From: Dipetalonema caudispina
Taxonomy: Eukaryota > Nematoda > Chromadorea > Rhabditida > Onchocercidae
Reading direction: 5' to 3'
Length of the DNA: 64,000 nt
NCBI GenBank assembly: GCA_013365325.1
Contig: JABVXV010000015.1
Location: forward strand, 62,001-126,000
Part shown: positions 25,852 to 39,800 of the stretch, in pieces
Position numbering within the stretch: position 1 is the first letter of the stretch
How the letters are laid out: the number at the start of each line of letters is the position of its first letter
The notes under the pieces: model-generated
Databases searched by the model: none
Told to the model about the DNA's origin: nothing
What the model saw: only the letters and a program-made list of their open reading frames with translations
Translations under genes and position numbers: made by a program

Positions 25852-28800
25852 TCACGTTGCCGCTACGCTTGGCGCTTTCCATCGGTATTTCCCGCCTGCT
25901 GCACTAAGAAGTGCAACAGCACTCGCTTTAGGATGCCAAAAATAACAGCCACGATTCGTACAACGATCACCAAAACGACAAAGCTAAAAAAAATTACTCC
26001 TTATGTTACGTACAGTATAAACATCTCAGAGAAAATCCGTCATAATGAGAAACATAGACCTAGAATTGTACTTATGCTGTCGCTTACGTGCTTTGAAATA
26101 ATCGATATTTTAAAATGATAAAATAATGAATTACCTTGGGATGTTTAAAACTACAGCTGGCATTCGCGCATTTCCCACCATACTTACATGGAATGTTCAA
26201 AGCGTGGGAGGCAGCTGGTATAACTGAATTCAACGATGCCTGTGCTCCCACCTCAGGCGATGGAGTTACTCCTGTTGCTGCTGCAGCCGCCCTGAAATTT
26301 CAGATTTCGTAACTTCGAAATGTAAGAATTAAGATGGATTTAAAAATCAGCGAAAACTGATGTCAAGCTACATATAAATCTTTTGAAGTGTTTCATATAT
26401 AAGAATACCCATTTAAAAAGCCAAGCTTTAGAACATTCAGAGTTTTCAAAAACATAGACTTTGTGACCGGTCAGATCATTGTAATTAGGTGTAAATACTT
26501 CTTTAAAATGATATCTGTAATTAAAAAACATACGCTGTCTTAAAATTGTGTGCATAAGCACAGTTTGAATTCAAGCACATACGACCAAATTTGCATTGCG
26601 GATGGATGTAAATACATCGATCGCCAAACGAACAGTTCGGAAAATTGCTGAGAAAAGAAAGGGTTTTAAATCAGTACGATGTAATATCATGAACTAATTT
26701 ATCAGATACTAGTATGTCTGACTTGATCCTCACAAATCCAAAGTTTCAAAATGATTATTTTCCTGAATACCCTACTTCGAGAGCAAATAAAACTTTCCAG
26801 TACACTGAGAAGCACATTAATATGCTTTGCATGAAATGAGCCTAGTACTTCCAGTAGAGTTAATCCTAATTATATATACTCAGCACCACTGATAGATGAT
26901 TGTCACTGTCAATAGAAAGAAAAAAAAAAAAAAAAAACAGCCCATTAAATCGACTATAAACATATAAAGCAGTTGTGATAAATGAATCAAATAATCGATT
27001 ACCTGCACGGTTTACTTGGATGAATATATACACAGTTTTGAAGAGAACAATTTGGCCAAAATTTACAGCGTTCCATTATTTTTTCAACCCCTGCTGATGA
27101 AACTATCGATGCATTTGATATCTAAATGACCAAACAATTAGCAGGATTACCTATTTACTTCAAAGCAAAATATGAATCCAATGAGTTATGTGGAGATGCA
27201 AAGAGTGAAAGAAACTTCACAAGAAAAACTCGTTATTCGCACAAGTAGAAACCAGATACCTTCCTTGATCAAACTCATGAAACGGTATAGTTAAAGAAAG
27301 TACCTGTCTACTACCAGCGAATATATTCTGTCGCGGCGCACTGTAGAAAAGTTGCGGTGGCGGAGTCTGTGGACGAAATAGTGGACTTGACAGAGTTGGA
27401 GTTGGTGGTACCTTAAAAACGATGATGTCGAAAAGTTATTAAGATCTGACACCCAAAATTATTATTATACTTCCGAAACTTTGAATAAAGATAAGACGTC
27501 ACTTATGACTCATATTACCACTATTTCTAAGTTAAGCTGCAGTATCAAGGCAAAAAAATTCCCAAGGAATTTATATTCCTTCAAATCTCTACAACTTTTT
27601 AACTCAAGACCAAATTGCTAACAGATAAAGTTTAGAAAAATTTCATCAAATATTTGACATTCGATTATCAAATCCTGACCTCATCAAAGCCTTGACCAAC
27701 CGTCTGAGCACTGGCAAGAACAGCATCAATTTGTGCTTCTGAAAAAAAGACATATACATCATGCGCTTGTTTATAAATAGTTTTGTAAAAAGATTTTGAA
27801 AATACTTTTATCGTTTCTGCTTCGTATCAGAAGGCTTCAATTTCGGATGAATATTGAAACAAAATATGTAATCAGCAGCAAAGTAAACATGCTGCATATC
27901 ATATGCATACGCTTAACTTATAAGGGTTCCACTTTATCTATGCTTGTTGTAATCAATAGTCAGCAGTCCTAGTGAGCTCAAATAAAAAAGCTTATAATGC
28001 ATACAGTATCGAGCACTAAATGCAAAACGAAATGTTATATCAAATCATATCATTTCTTATCCAATTTTAATTGTTTTGATAGCCACATGTTTTCCATGAA
28101 TATCAAAGGAATTAGGAGTTCAGTAATTTGACTCTATATTCGATGAGCACGTAGTTAGCTAATTTGCACCCATGCGTCAATCAATTTCGACCCAGTTTAT
28201 GTGAATCTACTGAACTTAATAAAAAAATAAAATAATCCAGACCGTCATCACCATCGTCATCACCCTCATCACTGGTATCTTCTTCTGGTAATTGTATTTG
28301 TAAATCCCAAGCAGGTAAAGGCTTCGAATCACTGGAAACCTGAAAAGAACTTTATTACACACATCTCTAATGTTTAATATCGCCGGCATCTTTTTTATAA
28401 ATCGCTACAACAATAAAATTCAGAGCTCTGAAAACGGCAATGTAATTCTTCAAAATTATAAAAGATATCAAACAAAACTGAATATGTTACAATGCTTTTC
28501 TTATTTCTCTTGAGACTGCTAGGAACTTTAGTTTTTACCTCATTGGAACGTGCTACCAGGCATGCTTCGTTTTCCATGTTGTTACCAATTGATTTCTCAT
28601 GAGACACTTCTCTTTTTACCTGTCTTGGTTGTGACAGATTTAGATGGGCCAAAACTGTAAATGCAATAGCTGAATTAATACAATTGGTGACATAAAGATC
28701 TGAAGTTATCTGCATATTTTACTGAATAATTAGTAAGAAACTACGAAGTCGAACATGTAACAATGATGAGAAAAGATTCCAGAACTCACTTGGATTCGTT

Positions 28801-31800
28801 TCATTCCTACGTCTTTTTGCCTTCTTCTTGCTAACAATTTCAACATTTCCTTCACCAATTTTCGTAAGTCGTTTAGCCAAACCGCTAATTGAATCGCCTT
28901 TTAAAGTTATATAAAATTTCGGCTCGTCTACAGAACTCGGTCTGAAGAGTGTTTATTTTGGCAACAATGACTCCGACATTAAAAAAAAAAGAAATAAGTA
29001 GTAAATTAGTAGCTGTAGTAAACTGATAAATACCAAGAACTGAATGGTAGTATATCTAAAATGATCATACATCAGTTGCTGATGTGGTTCGAATTTTTCA
29101 GAATAATTTTATAAAACTACCAAATGTACCAAGCTACACACCCATATGTCCGCATCCGTTTTCTTTCCACTTCTGGTTCACTTAAATTGCAGTCATCGAT
29201 TGCTTGCACGATTGAACGACCACTACTATTTCCACCACTTGATTCATCCGGCATGACAACCAAAGCGTCACCAATATCATCGTAAACATCGATTTCAATA
29301 CCCTAGCATAATGTATTTATGTAAATCTAGCAATTACTGTGCAGTTAGAATAATCCAGCTAGCTCTGTGCCACTAGCAAAAACAACAACTTGTGAAGACC
29401 ACCACAAGCAGTGAAAGCCCAGTACAAGATGGGAAGGAAATTTTTCCTCTTTAAATTGATATTCAGTAAACTGATGAGCTCTTCGGAAAACTAAAAAATA
29501 AGTTCACTGCTAACCTCTTCCTCATCCAAAACATTCATATCATTCTGTTTATGTTTTCCATGATCAGCTACTTCTTTCTCTTTTTTCACTGCCAGCCCAC
29601 TACCATAACCGGCAATCTGGCTTGCTGTTCTTGTTGTTTCACCCGCTTCCTTGATCGCTTTCAAGAACAGTGACTTCACTCCCCGGGACTGTTTACTGCA
29701 GCGAATTTCACTTACCATATAGAAAAGTTAAAGGCTGTGGAAAACTGGAAGTAATCAGCAAAAACTTCGCCCTAACAACAAACGAGTCAAAATAGTGCAA
29801 CAGAAGTGTCTGAAAATTGGGAATCGATTCAAAAGCACTCCTCGTCATTCAAACGTTTCAAATATACGGTTAACTTACGTTGTTACTTCTTTTTCAGGCA
29901 GTTTTCGCTTCACAACTACTTGAGAAGACACTGATTTTACAGTTGGCTCTGGTGGTAATTTAACAACAGCAGATGATTGCACCTATAATAGTTAAAAATT
30001 TTGATCCCTAATAAAATGTGTGAAACAATATTCATTTAGCAATAATTAACATTTACAACACAGATGGTCTCAATAAAACAGGTTATGTGTGGACAAGTCA
30101 GTGATTTGATTGCTTACTAATATAACCTTATAGAAGATAACTACTAATATACTATTTTTATCGACTACAGCAAAAACACCTTTTTGCTTCTCAAAATGCG
30201 AGCGGACTCTTCAGCGGCAATGCGTTCCTCTTCGTCAACATCCTCCTCTAGTGACGGCGAACGAGATTGGACCTTTCGCTTTCTCTGTTGTGGAATATCT
30301 TGTCCCAGATCACCTGATATCTTGCTGAAACTGATTAAAAAAGATAAATAAATATTATAATAGAAGCTAAGTAAACAAATCGACAAGAACAAGTGATTGA
30401 GAAATGCCATCTATCAAACCAGATTTGAATAGTATTTCTACGATTCTTGGGATGCAACGCAATTTCTCACGAGTCGGTGTCATAAACAAAGGACTGCTGA
30501 ACGAAAATTCAGGCTGAAATAAGCCTGAGCTATAAAAATAAGTAGGACCTTGTGCAGATATCCCTTCTGGATCGTTTATCCTCTTCATCATTTCGTCTTT
30601 TAGAATATTTTGCGTCTTCCCTTGCCTCTCTTTCTATCCTACCGTCAGATCTCACTTGCAAAATTTTTCGGTCATTTCTCTCACCATCAACTCGTCTCAC
30701 TCCGAAACGTACAGCTGCTGTAACATCAACATTTTCAGCAATTCTTATCCTGAGAAACTGTGATCACATCTATAGTTTATGAAAGCAAAGAAAATGAAAA
30801 TTACTGAGATAGAATCATGAAAATACCTCGATGTTCTGGACTTTCCGGTCTTTTCCGACGGTGCGTCTTCTCTGGAGGCAAAACAGGAGATTTTGTTCGA
30901 CGTGATGGCTGAAATTTAGACAGTAAAATTAGAGAGGAAAAATACAATCAATTTGATGTGATTTCCTTGAGAATCAGTTCATATTCAACTATGATTAAAT
31001 GAAGTAAGAAGTAATGAAACAAGTAGCTGTAAAACAACTCATACATCTTTCGTTGTCATTCATACAAATCTTAAGATTAGAAATGCGAGTTGCAAATAAA
31101 AGTGTAATTGAGACATTAAAAGAAGAACGGCTCCTATTAGCAATCCAACATGAAAAATGCAAAAAAAAAACCTGAAATCATGGACACAAAAAGATAACAT
31201 CACAAAATACACAGCGAAAATATTTATAACGGTTATACCTTCGACTTCACAACCTTTGCAACACCAGTACGCTTTTCGTTTTCTTTTCTTTCAGGTTCTT
31301 TCATACCACGCTGTCTCTCTTTTTCTTTTCTTTCATGTTCTTTTAGTGCACTTTTCGAACTGGAGCTTTCTTGTTTTTTCTTTTTGTCCATGGTTTTCTC
31401 TTTTTCTCGTTTACTGGAATTTTCTAGTTCCTTTCGATGACCACTGCTTTCGTTATCCTTCCGTTTGCTATCGCTTGATTCTTGGACAGCATTCGAAATA
31501 CTGGCCGATTGTAAACGTTCAAAAATGTCAAAGAGCCTAGAAAATTACATTCTTCTATGAATAAAGTGGATAAGTATTTCATAAAAGGTCACACTACAGT
31601 TAAGAAGCATCTATAACTACAAAAACATACATGGTACAAAACTAACCAATCCACGAATTTTTCGGAATTTTTGCCCAAAAAAAGTAACAAATCTTCCTTC
31701 ATTTGTGATTTTTCTTTTTTATTCGCAATCATCACCATTATATAGTCGGGCAATTCCTCATCTACATATACACCGAGCTCTTCCAGTTTAGCCTTTATGG

Positions 31801-32138
31801 CAGCCTGCAAAATACTTAACTAATGAGCACAGTAGTCGTTCCACATTTTAAATTAATTATTCTATTAGCTACTCGATGAAAGTAAGGAGAACTCTTCAGT
31901 CCCTGATATATAATCAAACGTGAAACAGCATTTTGTACTTCGAATAATACTGGTTTTTATTAAATTAGTCGGTATAGAAAGGATTGCGGTATTCAAAAAA
32001 TTCACAGTGAGGCGAAAGTTTCTCCAACTAAAGCAGGCATTTAAGTCAAAGAAATGCTTCGAATAAAATGTTTCGTCATAATTTCAGAAGAAAACTTACT
32101 CGAATTTTCTTTGAAACTTCTGCACTGCCACCAGTCAT
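25852..32138 (-). CDS. sut-2: SUT-2 / ZC3H14 (Nab2-type) poly(A)-RNA-binding protein
   Basis: Eighteen exons in continuous phase give 796 residues: 32138-32100, 31804-31647, 31536-31239, 30908-30827, 30717-30549, 30324-30180, 29982-29879, 29695-29515, 29302-29142, 28941-28790, 28654-28539, 28339-28243, 27738-27680, 27411-27304, 27121-27003, 26647-26534, 26291-26135, 25983-25852. Residues 1-75 match the PWI-like fold of animal ZC3H14 (EVSKKIR, YVDEELPDYIMVMIANKK, EDLLLFLG, FVDWLFDIFERL). A long Ser/Lys/Glu-rich middle contains basic runs (KRKRP-type, possible nuclear signals). Five CCCH fingers end the protein: C642-C648-C653-H657, C662-C668-C674-H678, C681-C687-C692-H696, C736-C742-C747-H751 and C755-C761-C766-H770. 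In other animals this family binds poly(A), controls tail length and nuclear RNA processing; the C. elegans member is known for modifying tau toxicity. An Ala-rich linker separates fingers 3 and 4. The least certain boundary is the acceptor of exon 5, chosen because the stronger upstream AG gives an immediate stop. Confidence 0.94.
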
Positions 32139-33563
32139 TTATTAGATACTTCTGAAAATAAGAATTTGTGTCATGCTAGAAATAAACTTTCCGATGATTT
32201 ACGTCAGTAACCGTTTATAAATCTCAGTTAAAACCATTTTCAAATGCATTATAAAGCATTTGAGGTTCTCTTTTCTAATGACATACGATCACAGCGCTCC
32301 ACGTGATTGATTTTTATACCTTAATTCACGCATTTACAAAAGTGTCTAACCTTCTGCCTTTACTTGTTGCTTAGGTATAAATAAGACGCCCAAAGGAATG
32401 GGGTTTTAAGCCATAGCGCAATGAAACAAAAATGAAGCGTGATAGCTCAGATCATATTATCCTTTCCCCGTCCTTATAAAACAATAGTTACCATTCTGAG
32501 TGCAATATTTACATTATGCAACCAGACTCAATGAGGTGTGTCCAATGTTACATGAGGTATAGCATAGCCATAAAAAAACGATCTAACCAGGATCGTTTCG
32601 TGCTCCTCAAACCTCCCACATGTAATAAAGCTGATAAAGATATCTATTCGCACCTATAACCTAGTTTCCAGGGAATTCAATCCTGCACCCATTCTAACCC
32701 ATATAGATAAATTGTGGCTCTCCTTCTAGATTTGAAAGAAGTACGAAGAATGCGAATCGACAGAGAAGATTACTCAGGCGATGTCAACACGAGGAAACAA
32801 CTATTCAATCCATATAAACATGGAAACATTTTTATCTGATCGTTATGCATTCATATAGCATTGATCTGGTATATATTGATACGAAATTAATCTTACACAA
32901 ATCATAAAATGTAAAAATTAATAAAATGAAAAGAGCAAAAGAAAGTTTGACTACTTTTTTTTTATCAGATAGCATAATATACATCATGTTTAATCTAATA
33001 ATGATAACTCTCTTTATTTATTCATTAATTAAATAACTTGTTATAAAACAAATATGCTATTAAAGAAAGAAAGCTAACAAATGCATCTGAGACATATACC
33101 AACAAAATATTCCTGAAGAAAGCAAAATAATCCGTTAATGTTGCATAACGTCCTTCTAATAAAAAAGTAGGCAACACTTTGCCACATGCTAGTTTTCTCT
33201 TCCTTATCATATTTATTCTTTTACCATACTCTTCTCACTACTCTACTTTACTTGTATAATATCTTATCATTGACCTTTTATGAAGATGCGCATATGTCGT
33301 GGACTAATATTTCCTTTTCCACTTTCAACTATATCATACGTAAAACACATATTTGCTTAATAGTATACAATATATATATATAAGGGTCATTTATAAATAG
33401 CAATTGGAAGAAAACAGAAAAGGTAGAGTGATACAGCAGTTATCATCCTCGATTATCTTATTTCTTCTGATGTAATATCGATAAAACATTTACGTTTATT
33501 ATTTAGTCCTTTTTATATCTCTAAAAAGTATACAAAAATGAAATATCATCTTTGCTGCATGTA
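32139..33563. other. intergenic, 5' region of the SUT-2-type gene and 3' UTR of the kinase gene
   Basis: About 1.4 kb between two minus-strand genes. 32300-32830 is less AT-rich and contains no open frame I would call. The part near 33000-33560 is AT-rich and holds the kinase 3' UTR. Confidence 0.55.
33495..33500 (-). terminator. poly(A) signal AATAAA for the kinase gene
   Basis: The plus-strand TTTATT reads AATAAA on the minus strand, 64 nt past the kinase stop codon, a usual distance for a nematode 3' UTR. Confidence 0.6.
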
Positions 33564-36500
33564 TCATTCATTCTTGGAGATCATTCGATTGATATCATTT
33601 TCACGGAATACCTCTTCAAAATCATTATCCCAATCGTATGGATCGCTTAATTGTCGTTGATTTGTAAAATCCTACAATATATCATATCATCAATTAAATA
33701 AGTCAATTTTCGAATCACTTTTATAATACAAATATGAAGTTTTAACTGTAATTTATTAATATGGAAATTTTCTTGGATTTGATGAAATAAATGACTTGAT
33801 CAAAAGCATGAATGTTTATGAGAAATAAGAATGATTAACTTTTTGCTACTAAATTTTGCAATAAATTTGAAATTAAAAATCAAAATTTGCCATCAATTAA
33901 CCTTTTGAAAACAGTAGTTAATTTACATTAATTTTTACTAGGTTTGCATGAATATTTCATGCTTCCTAAAAATATATCCTAACAATTTGCATTTCTTATT
34001 CAATAAGAAAATTCACCAGCATTATATTTTGGAGAGCAACATAATTTGGCTCATCGTTTGCATCCATTGAATATACCGCACGTCCAAATTCACGCAAACT
34101 TTCACCAACTTTCTCCGTTACAGTTTGAAAATCATCCTCTTGCTGAAAAAAAAAAAAAATAAAAAACTATTTGGTAGTAATTATATGATCAGAAAATTAA
34201 CCGTTTTGATTAACGTATAATATATCTCTGATTAGTTGCATTGCAATCGAATGATTGCGTCAAATGTCAAAAAGATATCGGTAATTTGTTGGTAAAAATT
34301 CTGAAGATATCTTCATCTTCTGAAAGCTATTTATTTTTGTTGGAATTATTTTTGAATTTCAATCATATTTTTCATTTCTTTGCTTTTGTTAAATTAAAAA
34401 TATCCATAAAAAAAAAAAGGTTAGATTTTCTTAATTCAAACGTACGATAGCTTCTTTTAATGCTTTTACTTCTTCACTTTTTTTTGCTTGTTTCCACGGT
34501 ACACAACCAAGAATCATTTCAATTGCCGCATAAAACAAACTTACTAGATCATCTGATGGTCCTGTAATGAACTTTGACTTTTCTTTTGGTAAATGAAATG
34601 ATGCATTTAATGATAAGCAAAAATTTGGATGAATTCTTACCAAGATCCTTTCCTTCATGTGCCCGTAAGGATGCATAGAGTGTAGTACCACGAAATCCGC
34701 AATCTCGTCTTAGCGGTCGTATTTGACCATTTGGATAACGAAAACGTCGCGCTAATCCATAATCAACTATTACTAAGCGATGTTTACTCTGAAGTAACTT
34801 TTATCCGTAAATTAGTATTTCTGCTAAAGCTTAAGATTGTAGCAAAGAATAGAAGAAATAAGTTTCCTGTAAAGGATTGAAATCATTTTGTGCTATTTTA
34901 TCTTCTTTATACCTTAAGAGTATAAATTTCAGATGGATTAATTGTCCATGCATTTCTGTAGATTAAATTTAGTACGATTGTGGAATTCTTTCTGCTTTCT
35001 ACTAAACGCTTCCATTTGTCTCATAAATTTCCAGGATTTCTTTATGGTTGATCTTGAACTTACGACTTCAGAGAGACCGAAGCATAAGTTATGTGGTTTG
35101 ATATCTCGATGAATATAACCAATCTGATGCATATCCCGCAATCCTGCTATTCCCTGCAGCGGATGAAAGAAGTTGTTTATGGACATGTTCTTTTGTTGCT
35201 TGAACTATAAAACCACCATAGCAAATATACTGTTTCAATTTGGTAATAGCTAAATAAGCCTATAATGATTGATCTTTTAGTTAATTTAAACGTAGAAGCT
35301 TAACGTAAAAACTGATGATAAGCAGATGAGTAAATTAGAAATGCATTTGGCGAGTTTATAAGAAATCGCCTTATACGATATTCTCAACCTAAAACAACAG
35401 TCGTATACGAAAATAAGAGTGATTGAGTGTGATCAGAGTATCGTTCAAGTATATTTTTCAAGCTTAATTAGTGCATCTTGATTAGTCAAGTAAATGTTTG
35501 TTAAGAATTTATCAGCTTCATATCACAATGTTCTATTCATTTATAAGTAACAGGACAGAGACAATTAATTTGAAGAATTTTTGTTGAAAAATTTTCCTTA
35601 TACGACAACAGCAATTTGAATTGAGAAGTATATTAAGATCAATGTATACTTAAACCTGTATAACAATGCGTGCCATAGTTGAACGTGAGAAACGTTTGAG
35701 CGGACTTTGCTTTCTAATATCGTTTACATTTTGTGATAATAATTGCATAATTATATAATTAACTTTGTTTGTGGAACCACTTCCCCAAAGAAGTGGAACA
35801 TGTGCTCGTCCTTGCAATCGAAGTAATACCTTACCAAAAATATCCAAGAAATATTTCGCAAAAAAAGATTACTAAAAAAGTAATACATTATTGTTATTAT
35901 TAAATTAAAAAGATTTCGTAGGAAAATGCGAACTTTTTGTTCTAAAATTATTCGTTTAGATATTTTGCCTTTTCGCATTTTTAATTCTGTTTTTATGGCT
36001 ACTCCTTTCAATTCTTCACCTCGACTATCCATAGCAAAAAAAATTTGCCCATATCCACCACGACCTATTAATCCCTGGAAATGTCATATAATATACAAGT
36101 ATTTTCAATCATTCATTGGAATTTTTTTTTTTTTTGTTATTTAGAATTCAATATACTATCGAAGAATTAATTCCTTTTTGCAATTAAATACTAGCATATA
36201 TTCAAAACTAGCATGAAGATCTATATTTCATCAATGCAGAAATCGTCATGTAATGATTAGTAAAAGATAATAAAATTGGAAAAACATTCTAAAATTATCA
36301 GCAATATCGCTTAACTATTAGAAACATTGACTGAATTTGTTGAAATAAAAATCTTCTCTAAAGTTTTTGCAAATAAGGCATACACTTATAATCCATCGTT
36401 CTGCGACAATATCACCAATTCTAAACAATGGTACTGTCGCATTTTGTTTCTTTAATTTTGGATAAAGACGTGCAAGACTCCTAAAGATTTCACTAATTTC

Positions 36501-36876
36501 ACGTGTAAAGATTTCATTCTATTGCCAAAAAATTTCAAAAACATTTCGAAACTGATGATCTTACGTTACCATCATCTAAAAGATGATTTCAATACCTCGA
36601 AAACTTGTTACCTCAAGACCTCAGAAGAGAATTGAGAAAATTGCAGAACCAGAAACTGTCATTAAGTTTTGCCAAGCTATAAACCGAGATCTATAAAGTT
36701 GGCTTCTGAGATATTTATCATGATGATGATGTATCTCGTAAAGCTTTCTTTCATACAATTTCTCATCTTACAAAACTCTCGAGATCTGTACCAGTGATAT
36801 GAAATACAAACAGTGGTATATTTTGTGATATTTGTGTTGATATTTGTGTAGCATTCGTTTGTACGTTAATAGCCAT
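33564..36876 (-). CDS. CK1/TTBK-group protein kinase with DYG motif
   Basis: Nine exons (36876-36772, 36518-36384, 36074-35934, 35829-35656, 35153-35064, 34788-34641, 34561-34446, 34142-34017, 33671-33564) give 380 residues. The order is a 70-residue N-terminal extension, ERWIISGLIGRGGYGQ (glycine loop, 84-89), VAIK with Lys108, QGRAHVPLLWGSG and NYIIMQL (hinge), HRDIKPHN (catalytic Asp202, Lys204, Asn207), VDYGLARRF (224-226 DYG instead of DFG), FRGTTLYASLRAHEGKD and PSDDLVSLFYAAIEMILG, then LGCVPWK. The lack of a canonical APE and the H-x(n)-DDL pattern put it in the CK1 superfamily, closest to the tau-tubulin-kinase-like branch that is greatly expanded in nematodes. Lys, HRD Asp and DYG Asp are all present, so activity is expected. 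The acidic C-terminal tail (DPYDWDNDFEEVF) is short. Substrate and localisation cannot be read from the sequence. The first exon is the least certain. Confidence 0.92.
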
Positions 36877-39800
36877 TATTTGAGTAGCAAATTATCACTT
36901 CTAACTGTTGACATTAACCTTTTTTACAATCAACACACAATCATAGTAAAAATGATCAAAAATGCAATTTTTCTTTTATTTGTACTTCTTTTGATGATCA
37001 GAAAATTTGCATTTAATTGAAATAAATCAACAATATAAATTGATCTGAATATTAACACAATATGTAAGATTACCATATCATATTTTCTATCCATTTGTTC
37101 AACAAATAAGCTGCCCCTATTTTGCAATCACTACAAGAAGATTAATTCATTTTGTTGCACGAATTAATATTGTTTTGAATTTGAATATATTAATTCTCGA
37201 TAGATTAAGGAATCTTTCTTGTTAATTATTATATCAATAAATTTGAATATATAATATTGGATGTGATATGTAGTAACGATATGATTCGTTAATAAGTTAT
37301 ATCTCAAGCAAAATTATGGTGACATTTCTTGGCTTGATATTTCATTAGGATATATATTATTATCATGCACGAGATAGTAGTTACATACTGCTAACATTAG
37401 TAGAAGAAGTACTATGGGTAATATGGATGGATAAGCTGAGAATGATAGTTGGATCATTAAGTATCATCAAAAGTTGGAGATTCTGGCGCTTCTTTTAACT
37501 CAAGCCATAATGCTCTGACCTTGCAACAACGAAGTAAAACAAGCCGAAAAACTATTAACATCACATTAACCTATAAGGAGATATTTTTACTACAATTACA
37601 ATGATGATTTCCTCAAACATAGCCATTTTTGTCAGAGTGATTGAGAGTTTGAATAAAATAAACACGCTGAAGTTATTAGAATATAAATATATCTTATGAC
37701 CTTTAAACCTTATCTTTTCATATCAGTTAACTTGCATAGGTGTCAACATTTGTAAGTAAAAGTAAAGCAACGAAGTGTAACAATTGTTGTTCATGTTAAT
37801 GATGTTTCATGTACCGCATCGTTGCAATGGATAACATTTTTATCTTCTGGAAAGGGGTGGTAATTCTCGAAAATCCATCTAACTGAATGAATTAATAATC
37901 TGGAAAGATCCATTCATATTATGTTATCCTCCATCTTTTTGAATTCGTAGATCAATAGTTATGGTTGTGATGCAATGACTGTAATCAGAATTCAGTGTTA
38001 TTATGTTAAAGAGAGGAGATATGATAAGATGGAATGATAGGAAGTAGTAATACAGACCTTCGAAATTTAAGTACTAGAAAAAAGTAGGGATGTGTCTTCC
38101 TTAATGTTTAATATTATTTATCTTTTTACAGATTTAACGAGAAGAAAATATCTGACTGTTTTATAAAATCTTAATGATAAAATTTTAATAAAAATATTCC
38201 ATTTTAAAAAATGGTCTATATCGAAAATTTAGTACTTCCTGAATCCATATATATATTACATTAATTTTGCATGAATCTCCATAACATTATTTTACTGTTT
38301 TATGGTTAACAAAATATTTTTAAACTTTAAAATCTTATGATATACATGGTAGAGGATGGTAAATTTTGTTTTGAAGAGGTTGAAGTAAAGCAGATTCCGA
38401 CAAACAAAGGTATTAACGAAATTTATCCAAGGTCAGAGAGCAGCTTCACATGGTGCTTCGAATATCTCAACCAATACAACGAGGTGTACTTATCAACGAA
38501 GAACACACATATGAAGCTACTGGCTGTCCTGGCTTTTGTGGTTGCTCAAGGAAATGAAAGGGAAGTAGAAGAACAAGAAAGGAATGATGCTTCATAGATA
38601 AATGATTGAAATATGGACATCTGAATAAAACACGTTGAAGTAGGAAATGACTAAACTTAATACCAATAAAGCTAATCTTGAGTGAAGCATATATATAATT
38701 ACAAGAAATTACAGAAAAAGATCCAAAAAGTAGTAGTAATTTTCATGTTACCCACACAAGCCTAACAATTTGAAATTATCACACGGATCATACCAAAAGA
38801 AAAAGTACTACCATAATTTTTTTTTCATAACTCGTTTTTTTTTGGAACTATATCAAAACGAACTGATAACCTGCTATGATTATTCTTTCGTAGCTTAACC
38901 CATTATGATGTAGAGTTGGATTCATAATCGTACTCCTGAGGATAAAAATTATTTTAATATTCGTCAATTACTTACTGCTTTGTCAACTTGCATGGTAAGC
39001 CTTTTTAAATCAGGATAATTCCCTCGGTAACTATGGTTAACAGTATCTATGGGATACTATTATATGGATGGATTGTATCTCGTGTTTATCTTTTTAGCTA
39101 TCATCAAGGAAATACTCCGTTAACGGATCATATATGAGCCTCTTCAGAATAAATTCACTGCTGCTTAAATCTCTTATATCCAACAAAATGGCTTTCACTG
39201 CTCTGGATTGTCGCCAACATGGCAACAGCAAATTAGTACAATGCGACAATTACACAGTAACCAAATATGTATGTTTTGCTAGAGCTCTGCAAATCTAGCT
39301 TTATATATGTATGTATAGAGCAAGACTACCAATCATAATTCTGCAGAATCTATTACAAAAAAAAAAAAAAAAAACCCTCATTTTATTCTTAAATCATCCT
39401 ATCACATTCCATGTAAAATCGAATTTTTGTTCAACAATTGGCATTTTTATCCTCAGATTATTTATCGTAGCATTTTGCAGTCTTATCCTCTTATCGTCAA
39501 ATTTATCTCTCAATCTAGAAGCTAATCACAAACTATATAGAGTATCATAGTAATATCATAACCATCAATTACACAGTTAACATTCTGAATAGTGTTTACG
39601 CTAATCTGAGAAGAAATTAGTGCTAAATTCGATGTTTACGTAAACAATCCTTTCACAGTAATCCAATCAATGTTTACATTTTTATAGACTATCACAATCT
39701 TATCATGATTAATGATTAACTACACTCTAAATATTCCTTATTCTCATCCACGTAAACAACAAACACGTCCGTTAAATAAACGAATAACTCTTTCAGATGA

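Noticed and set aside
31157..31540. 127-codon open frame on the plus strand
   Set aside because: It is the reverse complement of the large Lys/Glu-rich exon of the SUT-2-type gene; AAA/GAA-rich coding leaves few stops on the other strand.
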